Positions 7,050 to 16,285 of a stretch of 32,867 nucleotides of DNA are shown here, piece by piece. The notes beneath the pieces are model-generated. The model made no database searches. It was not told the DNA's origin and saw only the letters and a program-made list of their open reading frames with translations. The stretch is from an uncultured bacterium (lineage in GTDB: Bacteria; Actinomycetota; Actinomycetes; S36-B12; CAIYMF01). The position numbers and the translations under genes were made by a program. Numbering within the stretch: the stretch's first letter is position 1; each line of letters opens with the position of its first letter. The DNA lies in NCBI GenBank assembly GCA_903927265.1, contig CAIYMF010000316.1, positions 1 to 32,867 on the forward strand. Reading direction: 5' to 3'.

Positions 7050-9533
7050 ATGAGTCAGATCCAGCAGGACGAGCGAGACGCCGACCGGTACGACACCGAC
7101 GCGATTCAGGAGCGTTGGCTGCCGGTGTGGGACGAGATTGCCCCATTCCGGTCGGGCCGTCCCGATGACACACGGCCGCGCAAGTACGTGCTCGACATGT
7201 TCCCGTATCCCTCCGGCGACCTTCACATGGGACACGCCGAGGCGTACGCGCTCGGTGATGTGATCGCCCGCTACTGGGTGCAGCAAGGATTCAACGTGAT
7301 GCATCCCATTGGTTGGGATGCGTTCGGTCTGCCCGCCGAAAATGCGGCCATCAAACGCGGCGAGAATCCACGTACCTGGACCTACGAAAACATTGCGCAG
7401 CAACGAGCCTCGATGCGTCGCTATGCCTGCTCGTTCGACTGGGACCGTGTGCTCAACACCTGCGATCCCGAGTACTACAAGTGGAACCAATGGCTGTTCT
7501 TGCAACTGTTTGAGCGGGGCCTGGCCTACCGCAAGGCGTCCGCTGTCAACTGGTGTCCGTCGTGTCAGACAGTGTTGGCCAATGAGCAAGTGGTCGAAGG
7601 CCGCTGTGAGCGCTGCGACTCGGTTGTCACCAAGAAGAAGCTGACCCAGTGGTATTTCCGCATCACCGACTACGCCGATCGTTTGCTCGACGACATGCAG
7701 CAGCTCGAAGGTCAATGGCCTGAGAAGGTGCTGCAGATGCAGCGCAACTGGATTGGCCGGTCGCGTGGCGCTGAGGTTTCGTTCGACATTCAAGGACGCG
7801 ACGAACCGGTCACGGTGTACACGACGCGCCCCGACACCTTGTACGGCGCAACCTTCTTCGTGGTCGCGGCCGACTCTGATTTGGCTGCAGAACTGGCGGC
7901 AGGAACGCAGGCCGAAGGTGACTTCCTCGCCTATCTCGAACAGGTCAAGCGCATCTCGGAAGTCGACCGGCTGGCGACCGACCGCGAAAAGACCGGCGTC
8001 TTCCTGCATCGGTACGCGGTCAACCCCGTCAATGGTGAGTTGTTGCCGATCTGGGCCAGCGACTACGTGCTGGCCGACTACGGAACCGGCGCGATCATGG
8101 CCGTGCCAGCACATGACCAGCGCGACCTTGATTTCGCCAAAGCATTCGACCTGCCAGTGAGAGTCGTCGTTGCATCCGAAACCGACCCTGCAGTCACGGG
8201 TGAAGCGACGGCCGATGATGGCCCTCACGTTAACTCCGGACCGCTTGACGGTCTCGATAAGGCTGAGGCGATCGAACTCATGATCGGCGTACTCGAAGCT
8301 GACGGCCGCGGTCGTGCGGCGGTCAACTTCCGACTGCGCGATTGGCTGATTTCGCGTCAGCGTTACTGGGGCACTCCGATTCCGATCATTCACTGTGACG
8401 CATGCGGAGAAGTGCCTGTTCCTGAAGACCAGTTGCCCGTTGAACTTCCCGAACTCAGCGGTGTCGACCTGCAACCCCGTGGCGCCTCTCCGCTCGGTGC
8501 TGCCGAGGAATGGGCAGCAGTTCCCTGCCCGAATTGTGGTGCGCCCGCGCGACGCGATGCCGACACGATGGACACCTTCGTCGACTCGTCGTGGTACTAC
8601 CTGCGCTATCTCGATCCACACCTGGACACCGCGCCTTTCGATCCGCAGCAGGCGCGCGATTGGATGGCGGTCGACCAGTATGTCGGTGGAGTGACGCATG
8701 CGATCTTGCACCTGCTGTATAGCCGGTTCTTCACCAAGGTGATGCACGACATGGGCATGGTCGATTTCACTGAGCCCTTCACTCGATTGCTCAATCAGGG
8801 CATGGTCGTCATGGACGGATCGGCCATGAGTAAGTCGCGCGGCAACTTGGTGCGCCTCAGCGATGAGTTGGCCGACCACGGAGTTGATTCCGTGCGCGTG
8901 GCCATGGTGTTCGCTGGACCACCCGAGGACGACGTCGATTGGAAGGACGTGTCGCCCGCAGGCGCGCGCAAGTTCCTGGCTCGGGCCTGGCGAGTTTCTG
9001 GTGATGTGACAAGCGAGCCCGGAGTCGATGTCACGACCGGTGACGTCGCGTTGCGTCGCGTCACGGCACGTGCCTTGAGCGACGCTGCACAAGCGGTTGA
9101 GACCTACCGTTTCAACGTTGCGGTAGCGCGCACCATGGAACTGGTGAATGCCACTCGCAAGGCCATCGATTCGGGCTGCGGTCCTGCCGATCCTGCCGTG
9201 CGTGAGGCGGCCGAAGCTGTGGCAGTGATGTTGTCGCTCGTGGCTCCCTACACCGCCGAAGACATGTGGGCTCGACTCGGCCACGAACCGAGCGTGGCAC
9301 TGGCCGGTTGGCCCTCCGTTGATCCTGCGTTGCTGGTGCAAGAGAGCGTGACGTGTGTGGTGCAGATCGCCGGCAAGGTACGCGATCGGCTTGAGGTGTC
9401 GCCCGATGTCACCGAAGACGAGTTACGTGAACTCGCGCTTGCTTCAGACGTCGTTCAGTCAGTCCTGGATGGCCGAGCGATTCGTACGGTTGTCATTCGG
9501 CCGCCCAAGCTCGTCAACATCGTGCCTGAGTAG
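7050..9533 (+). CDS. leuS: Leucyl-tRNA synthetase
   Basis: Charges tRNA-Leu with leucine in the cytoplasm. The class Ia signatures are present: HMGH at 59-62 (HIGH box) within [14 protein letters not shown], and AMSKS at 592-596 (KMSKS box, first Lys replaced by Ala). A Cys-rich zinc-like module (CPSCQ...CERC) lies near 170-190 and a second (CDAC...CPNC) near 450-495. The editing CP1 domain spans about 230-420, with [12 protein letters not shown], and the C-terminal anticodon-binding region follows residue 640. At 827 residues it is the shorter general bacterial type. From memory the Streptomyces and Mycobacterium enzymes are about 950 or more and have a different N-terminus. It is preceded by the leucine leader. 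The ATG at 7050 has a weak GGAG upstream. degV follows after 23 nt with its own promoter. Confidence 0.97.
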   Translation: MSQIQQDERDADRYDTDAIQERWLPVWDEIAPFRSGRPDDTRPRKYVLDMFPYPSGDLHMGHAEAYALGDVIARYWVQQGFNVMHPIGWDAFGLPAENAAIKRGENPRTWTYENIAQQRASMRRYACSFDWDRVLNTCDPEYYKWNQWLFLQLFERGLAYRKASAVNWCPSCQTVLANEQVVEGRCERCDSVVTKKKLTQWYFRITDYADRLLDDMQQLEGQWPEKVLQMQRNWIGRSRGAEVSFDIQGRDEPVTVYTTRPDTLYGATFFVVAADSDLAAELAAGTQAEGDFLAYLEQVKRISEVDRLATDREKTGVFLHRYAVNPVNGELLPIWASDYVLADYGTGAIMAVPAHDQRDLDFAKAFDLPVRVVVASETDPAVTGEATADDGPHVNSGPLDGLDKAEAIELMIGVLEADGRGRAAVNFRLRDWLISRQRYWGTPIPIIHCDACGEVPVPEDQLPVELPELSGVDLQPRGASPLGAAEEWAAVPCPNCGAPARRDADTMDTFVDSSWYYLRYLDPHLDTAPFDPQQARDWMAVDQYVGGVTHAILHLLYSRFFTKVMHDMGMVDFTEPFTRLLNQGMVVMDGSAMSKSRGNLVRLSDELADHGVDSVRVAMVFAGPPEDDVDWKDVSPAGARKFLARAWRVSGDVTSEPGVDVTTGDVALRRVTARALSDAAQAVETYRFNVAVARTMELVNATRKAIDSGCGPADPAVREAAEAVAVMLSLVAPYTAEDMWARLGHEPSVALAGWPSVDPALLVQESVTCVVQIAGKVRDRLEVSPDVTEDELRELALASDVVQSVLDGRAIRTVVIRPPKLVNIVPE

Positions 9534-9544
9534 ACGAGAAGGCC

Positions 9545-9550
9545 TAGGCT
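9545..9550 (+). promoter_or_regulatory. -10 box TAGGCT for degV-plsY
   Basis: TAGGCT ends 6 nt before the degV ATG at 9557, in the 23-nt gap after leuS. It predicts a leaderless degV-plsY transcript. Confidence 0.5.
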
Positions 9551-9556
9551 GCACGC

Positions 9557-10414
9557 ATGCGTACGGCCATCGTTACCGACTCAACAGCGTCGATCGGCGT
9601 TGAGCGTGCGGCCGAAAAGTCGGTTTCCGTTGTCCCGTTGACCGTCATTGTTCGGGGCGAGCCACATGATGAGGGGGCGCCGGGCTTGCTTGCGCTCATG
9701 TCCGAAGCGATGCGGGCTGGCGAAACGGTCACCACCTCACATCCCGGGCCGGGGGCGTTTCTTGAGCGCTACCAGCAGTTGGCTCGGGCCGGTGTCGACG
9801 AGATTGTGTCGATTCACCTGTCGTCTCAGTTGAGTGGTGCCTGCAACTCTGCGCGTTTGGCCGCTCTCGATTCCCCAGTGCGGGTACGGGTGGTTGATTC
9901 GCGATCGGTGGCAATGGGCCTTGGCTTTCCGGTGTTAGCGGCTGCCGATGTGGCGGCGGCGGGCGGCACTGCCGACGAGGTCGCGGCGAGGGCAGAGGAG
10001 ATCGCAGGGGGAGTGGCCGTCTGGTTTTTCGTTGATGACCTTGATGTACTGCGCAGGGGAGGTCGTATCGGCGCAGCTCGCGCGTTGTGGGGTAACGCGT
10101 TGGCGATTAAACCGGTGTTGACGATTACCGGAGGCGAGGTAGCCCCGTTCGAAAAGGTGCGCACCACGGCCCGCGCCGTTGCCCGGCTTGAGGACCTTGC
10201 CGTTGAGCGGTCAGTGTTCGAGGCAACGCAGATTGCGGTGCATCACGCCGATGCACTCGACCGGGCCAATGATCTTGCGGCCCGACTTCGCGACAGGCTC
10301 CCGAGTACCTCGGTGCAAATCAGTGAACTGCCGGCGGTGATTGCGGCCCACAGCGGCCCGGGAACGCTCGCCGTGGTGGTGGCACCAGTTCCACCGCTCG
10401 TGGGACATCCATGA
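9557..10414 (+). CDS. DegV family fatty-acid-binding protein
   Basis: A 285-residue DegV protein. These proteins bind a fatty acid between two alpha/beta domains, and in Firmicutes they present it to fatty acid kinase. Typical features are the opening AIVTDSTASI, the ligand-region motif TSHPGPGAF (about 56-64), IHLSSQLSGACNSAR and VVDSRSVAMGLGF in the middle, and the C-terminal LRRGGRIG and AIKPVLTITGGEV stretches. No fatty acid kinase gene is in view. The next gene, plsY, acylates glycerol-3-phosphate and starts inside the degV stop (ATGA at 10411), so a joint role in fatty-acid supply for phospholipids is a reasonable inference. Confidence 0.92.
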   Translation: MRTAIVTDSTASIGVERAAEKSVSVVPLTVIVRGEPHDEGAPGLLALMSEAMRAGETVTTSHPGPGAFLERYQQLARAGVDEIVSIHLSSQLSGACNSARLAALDSPVRVRVVDSRSVAMGLGFPVLAAADVAAAGGTADEVAARAEEIAGGVAVWFFVDDLDVLRRGGRIGAARALWGNALAIKPVLTITGGEVAPFEKVRTTARAVARLEDLAVERSVFEATQIAVHHADALDRANDLAARLRDRLPSTSVQISELPAVIAAHSGPGTLAVVVAPVPPLVGHP

Positions 10415-11013
10415 CCGACGTATCGGTGCTGATGTACATCGCGGCCGCACTCGTCGGTTACCTCGTCGGGTCCCTCAACCCCGCGGCCACCATCGCGCGG
10501 CTTCGTGGCGTTGATCTACGTCATGAGGGCTCGGGAAACCCCGGAGCGACGAATGCCGCACGCACAATGGGCCGCGGAGTGGGCATTGCGGTGGGATTGC
10601 TCGATGTTCTCAAAGGATTCATTCCAGCGATTGTTTTCACCCACCTCGGCGGTGAATTGGCCGGTGAACTCGCCGGAGTAGCAGCCGTTCTCGGACACAT
10701 CACGTCACCGTTCCTCAAGGGGCGTGGCGGAAAGGGTGTTGCCACAGCGCTCGGCGCCATCCTCGGAACTCACGCGTGGTGGGCACTGCCGGTACTTGCT
10801 GCCTTCGCCATCACGGTGGCCGTGACTCGCCGCGTCGGGCTCGGAGCCGTGGCAGCGGCGATTGTGCTGATTCCGACGGCCATTGTCATGACCGACTCGT
10901 GGCATGCGCGGCTCATGGCGGTGCTCATCGCTCTGCTGATTCTGGTGCGGCATCGGGCCAACATCGAGTCGGCGATCGTTCAAGCGCGGGGGGCGGTGTC
11001 GGGCAACTCCTGA
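10411..11013 (+). CDS. plsY: Glycerol-3-phosphate acyltransferase PlsY
   Basis: A 200-residue integral membrane enzyme that moves an acyl group from acyl-phosphate to the sn-1 position of glycerol-3-phosphate, the first step of phospholipid synthesis. Family motifs are clear: GSLNPA near 20-25, GSGNPGATNA at 40-49, GLLDVLKG near 62-69 and KGRGGKGVATALG near 106-118. About six hydrophobic segments are present. It overlaps degV by 4 nt. A 91-nt gap with a separate promoter follows before comEA. Classical PlsY needs PlsX to make acyl-phosphate, and plsX is not in this window. Confidence 0.93.
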   Translation: MTDVSVLMYIAAALVGYLVGSLNPAATIARLRGVDLRHEGSGNPGATNAARTMGRGVGIAVGLLDVLKGFIPAIVFTHLGGELAGELAGVAAVLGHITSPFLKGRGGKGVATALGAILGTHAWWALPVLAAFAITVAVTRRVGLGAVAAAIVLIPTAIVMTDSWHARLMAVLIALLILVRHRANIESAIVQARGAVSGNS

Positions 11014-11092
11014 CCGACCGATCCCCAGGTAGATTCGATCAGGGATGTCCACAGGTCGCATCAGACGCACTGATGCCCGACGTGTCACGACC

Positions 11093-11098
11093 TAACGT
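11093..11098 (+). promoter_or_regulatory. -10 box TAACGT for the comEA operon
   Basis: TAACGT ends 6 nt before the GTG at 11105. This supports that GTG as a leaderless start and a separate transcript for comEA-comEC and the genes after it. Confidence 0.45.
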
Positions 11099-11104
11099 CG
11101 CCAT

Positions 11105-11776
11105 GTGGTTCGCACTCCCATCCAGCGAGGTGGTGGCTGGACGCCGCCACGTGCCGCGAGGCCTCTGACACGAGGGCATCTCGCTGTCGTAGCTGTGGTC
11201 GCCGTCATGGGCCTCGCGGTTGCCATTGGTTGGTGGTGGGTCTCCCATGCTCGGCCCGCGGCCGCTCCCGTCATGGTGGCGGCAGGGGCAGTGCTCAGCG
11301 TTACTCCGACTGCTGCCTCAGGATCGGCGAGTTTTCGGCCGAGCGTTCCTGTAGGAGATGTGGTGGTGCATGTTCTCGGTCGAGTGCATCACCCTGGCCT
11401 TGTGCGCCTACCTGCGGGCTCTCGAGTTGCCGATGCCATTCGGGCGGCAGGAGGTGTGTTGGCCGGAGTGCCGCAACCGACCATCAACTTGGCGCGGCAC
11501 CTCACTGACGGTGAGCAGATCGCGGTGGGTATTGATCCGCCGGTGGCCGCTGCGGGTTCGTCTACCTCCGCGACATCGGCCGATGCTGTCATCGATCTCA
11601 ACGCGGCGACGGTCGAACAACTCGACACGCTTCCGGGCGTCGGCCCTGTGCTCGCCTCCCGCATCGTTGACTGGAGAACAGCGCACGGGCGATTCACCAG
11701 TGTCGACGAACTTCGCGAAGTTGCGGGTGTGGGTGAGCGCAAGTTTGCCGATCTCAGTGCGCGAGTGCGCGTATGA
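11105..11776 (+). CDS. comEA: ComEA-like DNA-binding competence protein
   Basis: A 223-residue protein with one N-terminal transmembrane anchor (about 25-48) after a basic segment. An SLBB-type domain follows (VVVHVLGRVHHPGLVRLPAGSRVADAI, about 85-135). The C-terminal helix-hairpin-helix pair (about 162-223) reads DLNAATVEQLDTLPGVGPVLASRIVDWR and then ELREVAGVGERKF. ComEA binds incoming double-stranded DNA at the outer face of the membrane and hands it to ComEC, whose gene overlaps by 4 nt (ATGA). The GTG start at 11105 is chosen because of the -10 box 6 nt upstream. Family assignment is secure. Whether the cell is naturally competent cannot be told from this window. Confidence 0.93.
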   Translation: MVRTPIQRGGGWTPPRAARPLTRGHLAVVAVVAVMGLAVAIGWWWVSHARPAAAPVMVAAGAVLSVTPTAASGSASFRPSVPVGDVVVHVLGRVHHPGLVRLPAGSRVADAIRAAGGVLAGVPQPTINLARHLTDGEQIAVGIDPPVAAAGSSTSATSADAVIDLNAATVEQLDTLPGVGPVLASRIVDWRTAHGRFTSVDELREVAGVGERKFADLSARVRV

Positions 11777-14127
11777 GTGCCGACCTTCGACTGTGGCCGG
11801 CCGCTGTGGGTCTCTGGATTGCGAGCGCACTCGCTCTGTCGAGCGTTGTTTCACCATTCATGATCGCTGGTGCACCGTGGGTTCTCGCCGCACTTGCGAT
11901 GGCAGTGCCGTCACTGCGCGCGGCCATTCGGCGGCGCTCCCACCTGTTTCCTGCGGTGGCTTTGGTGGCGTTGATGTGCACTGCCGGTGCCCTCAACGTG
12001 GTGTTGCGGGTGGCGCCACTGGAGTCCTCGCTGCTTCCCGAACCGGGCACGTCGGTGCTGGTTGACGCAGTTCTCGATACCGATCCGCACGTCGTTGAGG
12101 GTTCGGTGTCCGGAATTACAAGGGGCCCGCCGCGCGTGGTGAGCACCGTGACTGCCACCCGACTGACGTGGCCGCGTGGTTCGGTCGAAGTGCGCCTCCC
12201 GATGCGATTATGGACGCCCATCGATGCAGCGGTTTTGCTTCCCGGAACCCGCATTACCGGTCGTGCCACCGTTCAACCGGGCGATCCTTCGGCGGGTAGC
12301 GCTCTGACCCTTACGATGCGTGCTGTACCGACCGTGCTGGATGAACCTCCCGTATGGCAACGAGTGGCGGGGGAGTTGCGCGCAGGGTTGCGCGCGGCCG
12401 TGGCCGATATCCCGGGCGAAGGAGCGGCGCTACTGCCCGGCATTGTGCTGGGAGACACGTCGACTGTCCCTGATTCGGTGGCGACCGACATGCGTACTGC
12501 CGGGCTCTCCCACTTAACCGCGGTCAGCGGTGCAAACGTCAGTATCGTGCTCGGTGCCGCGCTCGGCATTGCTTCGGTGTTGCGAGTTCGCGGGCGATGG
12601 CGGGCCCTCGTGGCGCTGCTAGCCCTGCTCGGATTCCTCGTGCTGGTTCGGCCGTCGCCGAGTGTGGTTCGGGCCACGGCGATGGGAGGTGTGGTGGTCC
12701 TCTCCCTCGTTGCTGGCGGCAAGAGCCGCGGCTCGCCAGCGCTGGCAGGTGCGGTCCTGGTGTTGGTGTTAGTTGACCCGTGGCTGTCGACCTCGCTGGG
12801 GTTCGCACTCTCGGCTGTGGCGACAGCGGGTCTACTTCTCCTCGCGCCGGTACTTCGTCGTTGGCTGACCGAGCATGTCACCCGAATTCCGGCGGGGCTG
12901 AGTGAGGCGTTGGCTGTCACCGTTGCGGCCCAGGTGGCGACTGCGCCGCTGCTGGTTCTGATGGGAGCGTCGGTCGGTCTCGGTTCTGTTCCAGCCAATC
13001 TGATGGCAGAGGTGGTGGTCGCACCTGCCACGGTTCTGGGAGTCATTGCCACGCTGCTCTCCCCGGTTGCGCCCTCGCTGGCACATGCCGTTGCGGTACC
13101 TGCTGCTGCATGTGCTCAGTGGATTGTTGACGTCGCTCACGTCGTGGCAACCTCCGCTGCACTGCTGCTGCCATGGCCATCTGGCACCCTCGGCGCAGTG
13201 TCGATGGGTGTGGTGATGGGAGGCACTACGGCCATCGTGCGCTATCGGCGGTGGCTAGCCCCCATCCTGTGGGAGTTACCGCGGGCGCCTGTTGCGTGCG
13301 GAGTTGCCTTCGCAATCGTTGGCGTCATCGCGATTCCCCGGGCCGCATCCGCTGCGTGGCCACCACCACAATGGCGCGCCGTCGCCTGCGACGTCGGACA
13401 AGGCGATGCCATCGTCATCCGAGTTGATGACGACTCAGCGATCGTGTTCGATGCCGGCCCACGACCCGACGCCATCGATCGCTGCCTGCGCGATCTGTCC
13501 ATCAGTCGCGTGTCAGCACTGGTTCTCACGCATTTCCATGCCGATCACGTTGAGGGTGTGCCGGGAGTGCTGCGTGGAAGGTCTGTTGCGACGGTGCTGG
13601 TGTCTCCGCTGGCCGAGCCGCCCGATGAGGCCGACCGGGTGAGGAGGTGGTGTTCGGAAGCGCACGTACCCGTCGAAGTTGGTCGCGCCGGAGATGTGCG
13701 TCGGGCCGGCACGGTGACCTGGCGATTGCTATGGCCGGCCAGACTCATTCGAGGTGAAGGCAGCGATCCAAACAACGCCAGCCTGGCCGCCTACGTTGAC
13801 GCCGACGGGGTTCGACTACTGCTCTCGGGTGATACTGAGCCTGCCGCTCAGGCCGGGCTGATGGCAGCCGTCGGTGAACTTCCAGTTGATGTCCTGAAGG
13901 TGGCGCACCACGGTTCGCGGCGGCAGAATCCTCGCTTCGCAGCATGGACTCACGCGCGTTTAGCGATCATTTCGGTCGGTGCCGATAACGACTACGGTCA
14001 TCCTGCGCCCGAGACCCTCACCGCACTGTCGGCGCTGGGGATTCCACTCATGCGTACCGATCAGAGCGGTGACATCGCCGTGGTCGAGACTGCCGAGGGC
14101 ATCGGACTGTTAGGTTCGCGTTCATGA
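11773..14127 (+). CDS. comEC: ComEC/Rec2 DNA uptake channel with metallo-beta-lactamase domain
   Basis: A 784-residue polytopic protein that passes single-stranded DNA across the membrane during transformation. An N-terminal hydrophobic region and OB-like segment (about 1-200) come first. The competence domain follows (about 215-500), with HLTAVSGANVSIVLG starting at about residue 247. The C-terminal metallo-beta-lactamase domain starts near 540; its ligand motif LTHFHADHVEG is near 585-595, LSGDTE near 683-688, and AHHGS near 711-715. All metal motifs look intact, so the proposed nuclease activity is plausible. It is coupled to comEA upstream and to the TMEM175-like gene downstream by ATGA overlaps. 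The full length and all three domains are present. Confidence 0.95.
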   Translation: MSADLRLWPAAVGLWIASALALSSVVSPFMIAGAPWVLAALAMAVPSLRAAIRRRSHLFPAVALVALMCTAGALNVVLRVAPLESSLLPEPGTSVLVDAVLDTDPHVVEGSVSGITRGPPRVVSTVTATRLTWPRGSVEVRLPMRLWTPIDAAVLLPGTRITGRATVQPGDPSAGSALTLTMRAVPTVLDEPPVWQRVAGELRAGLRAAVADIPGEGAALLPGIVLGDTSTVPDSVATDMRTAGLSHLTAVSGANVSIVLGAALGIASVLRVRGRWRALVALLALLGFLVLVRPSPSVVRATAMGGVVVLSLVAGGKSRGSPALAGAVLVLVLVDPWLSTSLGFALSAVATAGLLLLAPVLRRWLTEHVTRIPAGLSEALAVTVAAQVATAPLLVLMGASVGLGSVPANLMAEVVVAPATVLGVIATLLSPVAPSLAHAVAVPAAACAQWIVDVAHVVATSAALLLPWPSGTLGAVSMGVVMGGTTAIVRYRRWLAPILWELPRAPVACGVAFAIVGVIAIPRAASAAWPPPQWRAVACDVGQGDAIVIRVDDDSAIVFDAGPRPDAIDRCLRDLSISRVSALVLTHFHADHVEGVPGVLRGRSVATVLVSPLAEPPDEADRVRRWCSEAHVPVEVGRAGDVRRAGTVTWRLLWPARLIRGEGSDPNNASLAAYVDADGVRLLLSGDTEPAAQAGLMAAVGELPVDVLKVAHHGSRRQNPRFAAWTHARLAIISVGADNDYGHPAPETLTALSALGIPLMRTDQSGDIAVVETAEGIGLLGSRS

Positions 14128-14774
14128 GTGATGCCTCTGACGATGTGGCGATTCCGCCGGGGGCGAGTACTGGGCGCGCTGTCGATCGGCTCATTAACTT
14201 TAGTGATGCCGTCGTCGCGGTAGCGATCACCTTGCTCGTCCTTCCAATCGTTGATGTGCGCCCAAGCCCCGGCCAAACATTTGCGCAAGTGGTCGCCGAC
14301 AACTCGGCCCAACTGGGCGTCTTCTTCTTCACGTTCTTACTCGTCGCCATCATGTGGCGAGTACACAATCGCGTCCTCAACGGAATTCGCGCCTACGACG
14401 GGGCGGTCTTCTGGCTCAACACCCTGTGGCTGACCACCATCGCGTTGCTCCCGTGGTTGTCGGCCCAGCTGGGTGACTCGGGCTGGGACACCGCCACCCC
14501 TGACGGCACGATCGGATTCGCCTTCTGGGGAACGCTGGGAATCACCAGTCTGCTCACGGCTGGAATGTCTCTGTACCTGCACCACCATCCGGGCCTACTT
14601 GAACCGTCAGAGCGTCGCGATCCCTCCGAAGGTGGCATCGGCCGCTTTCGCGGACTGCTGTTCGGGGTCTACTTCATGCTCTCCGCGGTGATTTCGCTCT
14701 TCTGGCCGCAGTGGTCTCACTGGGCCGGAATCCTCGTTATTCCTCTGAGCATCTGGGTTCGACCCGCCCGCTGA
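14124..14774 (+). CDS. TMEM175-like (DUF1211) potassium channel subunit
   Basis: A 216-residue membrane protein with about six hydrophobic segments. The opening helix signature RLINFSDAVVAVAITLLVL (about 23-41) contains the FSD motif of the TMEM175 family, whose bacterial members form tetrameric K+-permeable channels. Family members of this size normally carry one six-helix repeat, as here. The C-terminus ends in short basic residues. It begins inside the comEC stop codon, and holA follows after 12 nt, so it is probably expressed from the competence operon. Why a K+ channel should sit there is unclear. Ion selectivity is inferred from the family. Confidence 0.8.
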   Translation: MSDASDDVAIPPGASTGRAVDRLINFSDAVVAVAITLLVLPIVDVRPSPGQTFAQVVADNSAQLGVFFFTFLLVAIMWRVHNRVLNGIRAYDGAVFWLNTLWLTTIALLPWLSAQLGDSGWDTATPDGTIGFAFWGTLGITSLLTAGMSLYLHHHPGLLEPSERRDPSEGGIGRFRGLLFGVYFMLSAVISLFWPQWSHWAGILVIPLSIWVRPAR

Positions 14775-14786
14775 GTCCGTCATGGG

Positions 14787-15797
14787 ATGCTGTCGTTGAT
14801 GTCTACCGAAGCGGCACCTGCCACCCTCGTGATCGGCCCGGAGCAGTTCCTTTCCGAACGTGCCGTGGCCCGAGTGCTGGCGTCGGTGCGCAAGCGCGAC
14901 CCGGGCACCGAACGCCGTGACCTCGATCTGTCCGACGACGGAGCCGCTGGCGCGTTGGCCGAGGCAGTGTCACCCACATTGTTCGGGGGAGGGGTGGTGC
15001 TCGTCGCCACCGGAATCGAATCGGCCGATCCGGGCGTCATCGACACCGTGGTCGCAGCCGTGGTCGAGCCGGAAGCGGAGGTGCACCTCGTTATTGTTCA
15101 TCCGGGTGGGGTGAAGGGGAAGGCGGCACTCGAACGACTTCGGGCTGCAGGTATCGCCGAGGTTTCGGCCGACAAAATCAAGGGCCGCGGTATCACCGAC
15201 TTCGTGGTGGCCGAGTTCCGTGGTCACGGCCGCACGATCAGCACGGCGGCCGTCGCTGCTCTTCGGGCTGCCGTCGGTGATGATCTGCGCTCGCTGGCTT
15301 CGGCCGCGTCTCAGCTCAGTTCTGACATCGATGGTGACGTCATCGGTGAAGAGGAAGTGGGCGCCTATTACGAGGGCGTCGCTGGAGCCAGTGGTTTCGC
15401 GGTGTCGGACGCCGTGTGGAATGCCCAGCCGATTCAGGTGCTGGTGACTCTGCGCTGGGCGCTCAGTGCCGACCCGGGCTTTGGGCCAGCGGTCGTCGCC
15501 ACGGTTGCGGCGTCACTGCGTCAGTTACTCAAGTTGGCCGGGGCACCGCCTGGCATGGGCGATGGCGAGTTGGCGCGCGAGGTGGGGGTTCCGCCGTGGA
15601 AACTCACAATGGTGCGAGCTCAACTTCGACGGTGGACTCCGAGGGAATTGGCCGATGCCGCATTGATGCTGGCCGAAGCCGATGTGCAGATGAAAGGTGG
15701 GCACGAAGGGGGCGGCCTTGACCCTGTGCAAAAGCGCGCGCTACTCGAGCGATCACTACTGAGGATTGCCGCGCGAGAACGCCCGGCTGAGGTCTAG
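14787..15797 (+). CDS. holA: DNA polymerase III delta subunit
   Basis: The 336-residue clamp-loader delta subunit, which opens the beta clamp. The length and fold order fit the family. An N-terminal region carries the hallmark VIGPEQFLSERAV (about 15-27). The LFGGGVVLVATG stretch and the lid-like segment around 110-200 follow, with C-terminal helices ending in LDPVQKRALLERSLLRIA. comEC next to holA is a widespread bacterial arrangement and supports the call. ATG 14787 and ATG 14799 are both possible starts; GATGCT at 14786-14791 resembles a -10 box 7 nt before the second, so a 332-residue product is possible. It converges with rpsT across a 23-nt gap. Confidence 0.9.
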   Translation: MLSLMSTEAAPATLVIGPEQFLSERAVARVLASVRKRDPGTERRDLDLSDDGAAGALAEAVSPTLFGGGVVLVATGIESADPGVIDTVVAAVVEPEAEVHLVIVHPGGVKGKAALERLRAAGIAEVSADKIKGRGITDFVVAEFRGHGRTISTAAVAALRAAVGDDLRSLASAASQLSSDIDGDVIGEEEVGAYYEGVAGASGFAVSDAVWNAQPIQVLVTLRWALSADPGFGPAVVATVAASLRQLLKLAGAPPGMGDGELAREVGVPPWKLTMVRAQLRRWTPRELADAALMLAEADVQMKGGHEGGGLDPVQKRALLERSLLRIAARERPAEV

Positions 15798-15820
15798 CGG
15801 CCCGAAGGCTGACGCGAAGG

Positions 15821-16081
15821 TCAGACCTTGGTGGACTGGGCAGCCAGCGACGACTTGCGGTTGGCGGCCTGATTGGCGTGAATGACGCCCTTGCTAGCGG
15901 CCTTGTCGAGCTTACGGTTGGCGTCGCGCACGGCGGCCTCAGCGGCAGCAGCATCGCCAGAAGCGATGGCATCGTTTGCCTTGCGCACCGCGGTCTTGAG
16001 CGAGGACTTGACCGCCTTGTTACGCAGGCGAGCAATCTCGTTCGTACGGTTACGCTTGATCTGGCTCTTGATGTTTGCCAC
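15821..16081 (-). CDS. rpsT: 30S ribosomal protein S20
   Basis: The 86-residue primary 16S rRNA-binding protein S20. It is basic and helical: it opens [17 protein letters not shown], has KKAV-like repeats through the middle, and has [16 protein letters not shown] near the end. The start is GTG at 16081-16079 with AAGGGA 4 nt upstream. The open frame runs on far upstream, but the ribosome-binding site and the family N-terminus fix this start. It diverges from lepA, with 204 nt between the two starts. Conservation of rpsT beside holA and lepA in actinobacteria supports the call. Confidence 0.97.
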   Translation of the reverse strand: MANIKSQIKRNRTNEIARLRNKAVKSSLKTAVRKANDAIASGDAAAAEAAVRDANRKLDKAASKGVIHANQAANRKSSLAAQSTKV

Positions 16082-16126
16082 GGGATCCCTTGGGTGCGTC
16101 GGAAATGGTGCTAGATGTGCCTGCTT

Positions 16127-16132
16127 AGGATA
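16127..16132 (-). promoter_or_regulatory. -10 box TATCCT for rpsT
   Basis: On the minus strand TATCCT lies 45 nt before the GTG start. This gives a leader of about 39 nt that includes the AAGGGA ribosome-binding site. Unlike many neighbours, rpsT thus appears to have a conventional leader. Nothing else distinct is seen in the rest of the rpsT-lepA gap, apart from a weak GATAGG-like word near 16225. Confidence 0.4.
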
Positions 16133-16285
16133 GCCGGGAACACGCTGGGTGACCAAATGGGCCCCCCTGAGAGCGTCAGAAGGCCGGTTGGGAGCCGTGG
16201 AGCGCGCACAACCAAGGACGTGGGACGATAGGGGACCAGCGATCCACCGAGCCGAGGACACTCCAGCCACCGTGAGCAACCCGTC

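Noticed and set aside
7014-9341. A 775-codon open frame on the minus strand opposite leuS
   Set aside because: It lies antisense to an unmistakable leuS. The translation has no family features and is rich in Arg, His and Val, as expected from the complement of GC-rich codons.
15798-15820. A terminator between convergent holA and rpsT
   Set aside because: AGGTCT and AGACCT flank the gap and a short TGAC/GTCA pair lies within, but the fold is weak and partly inside both coding ends.
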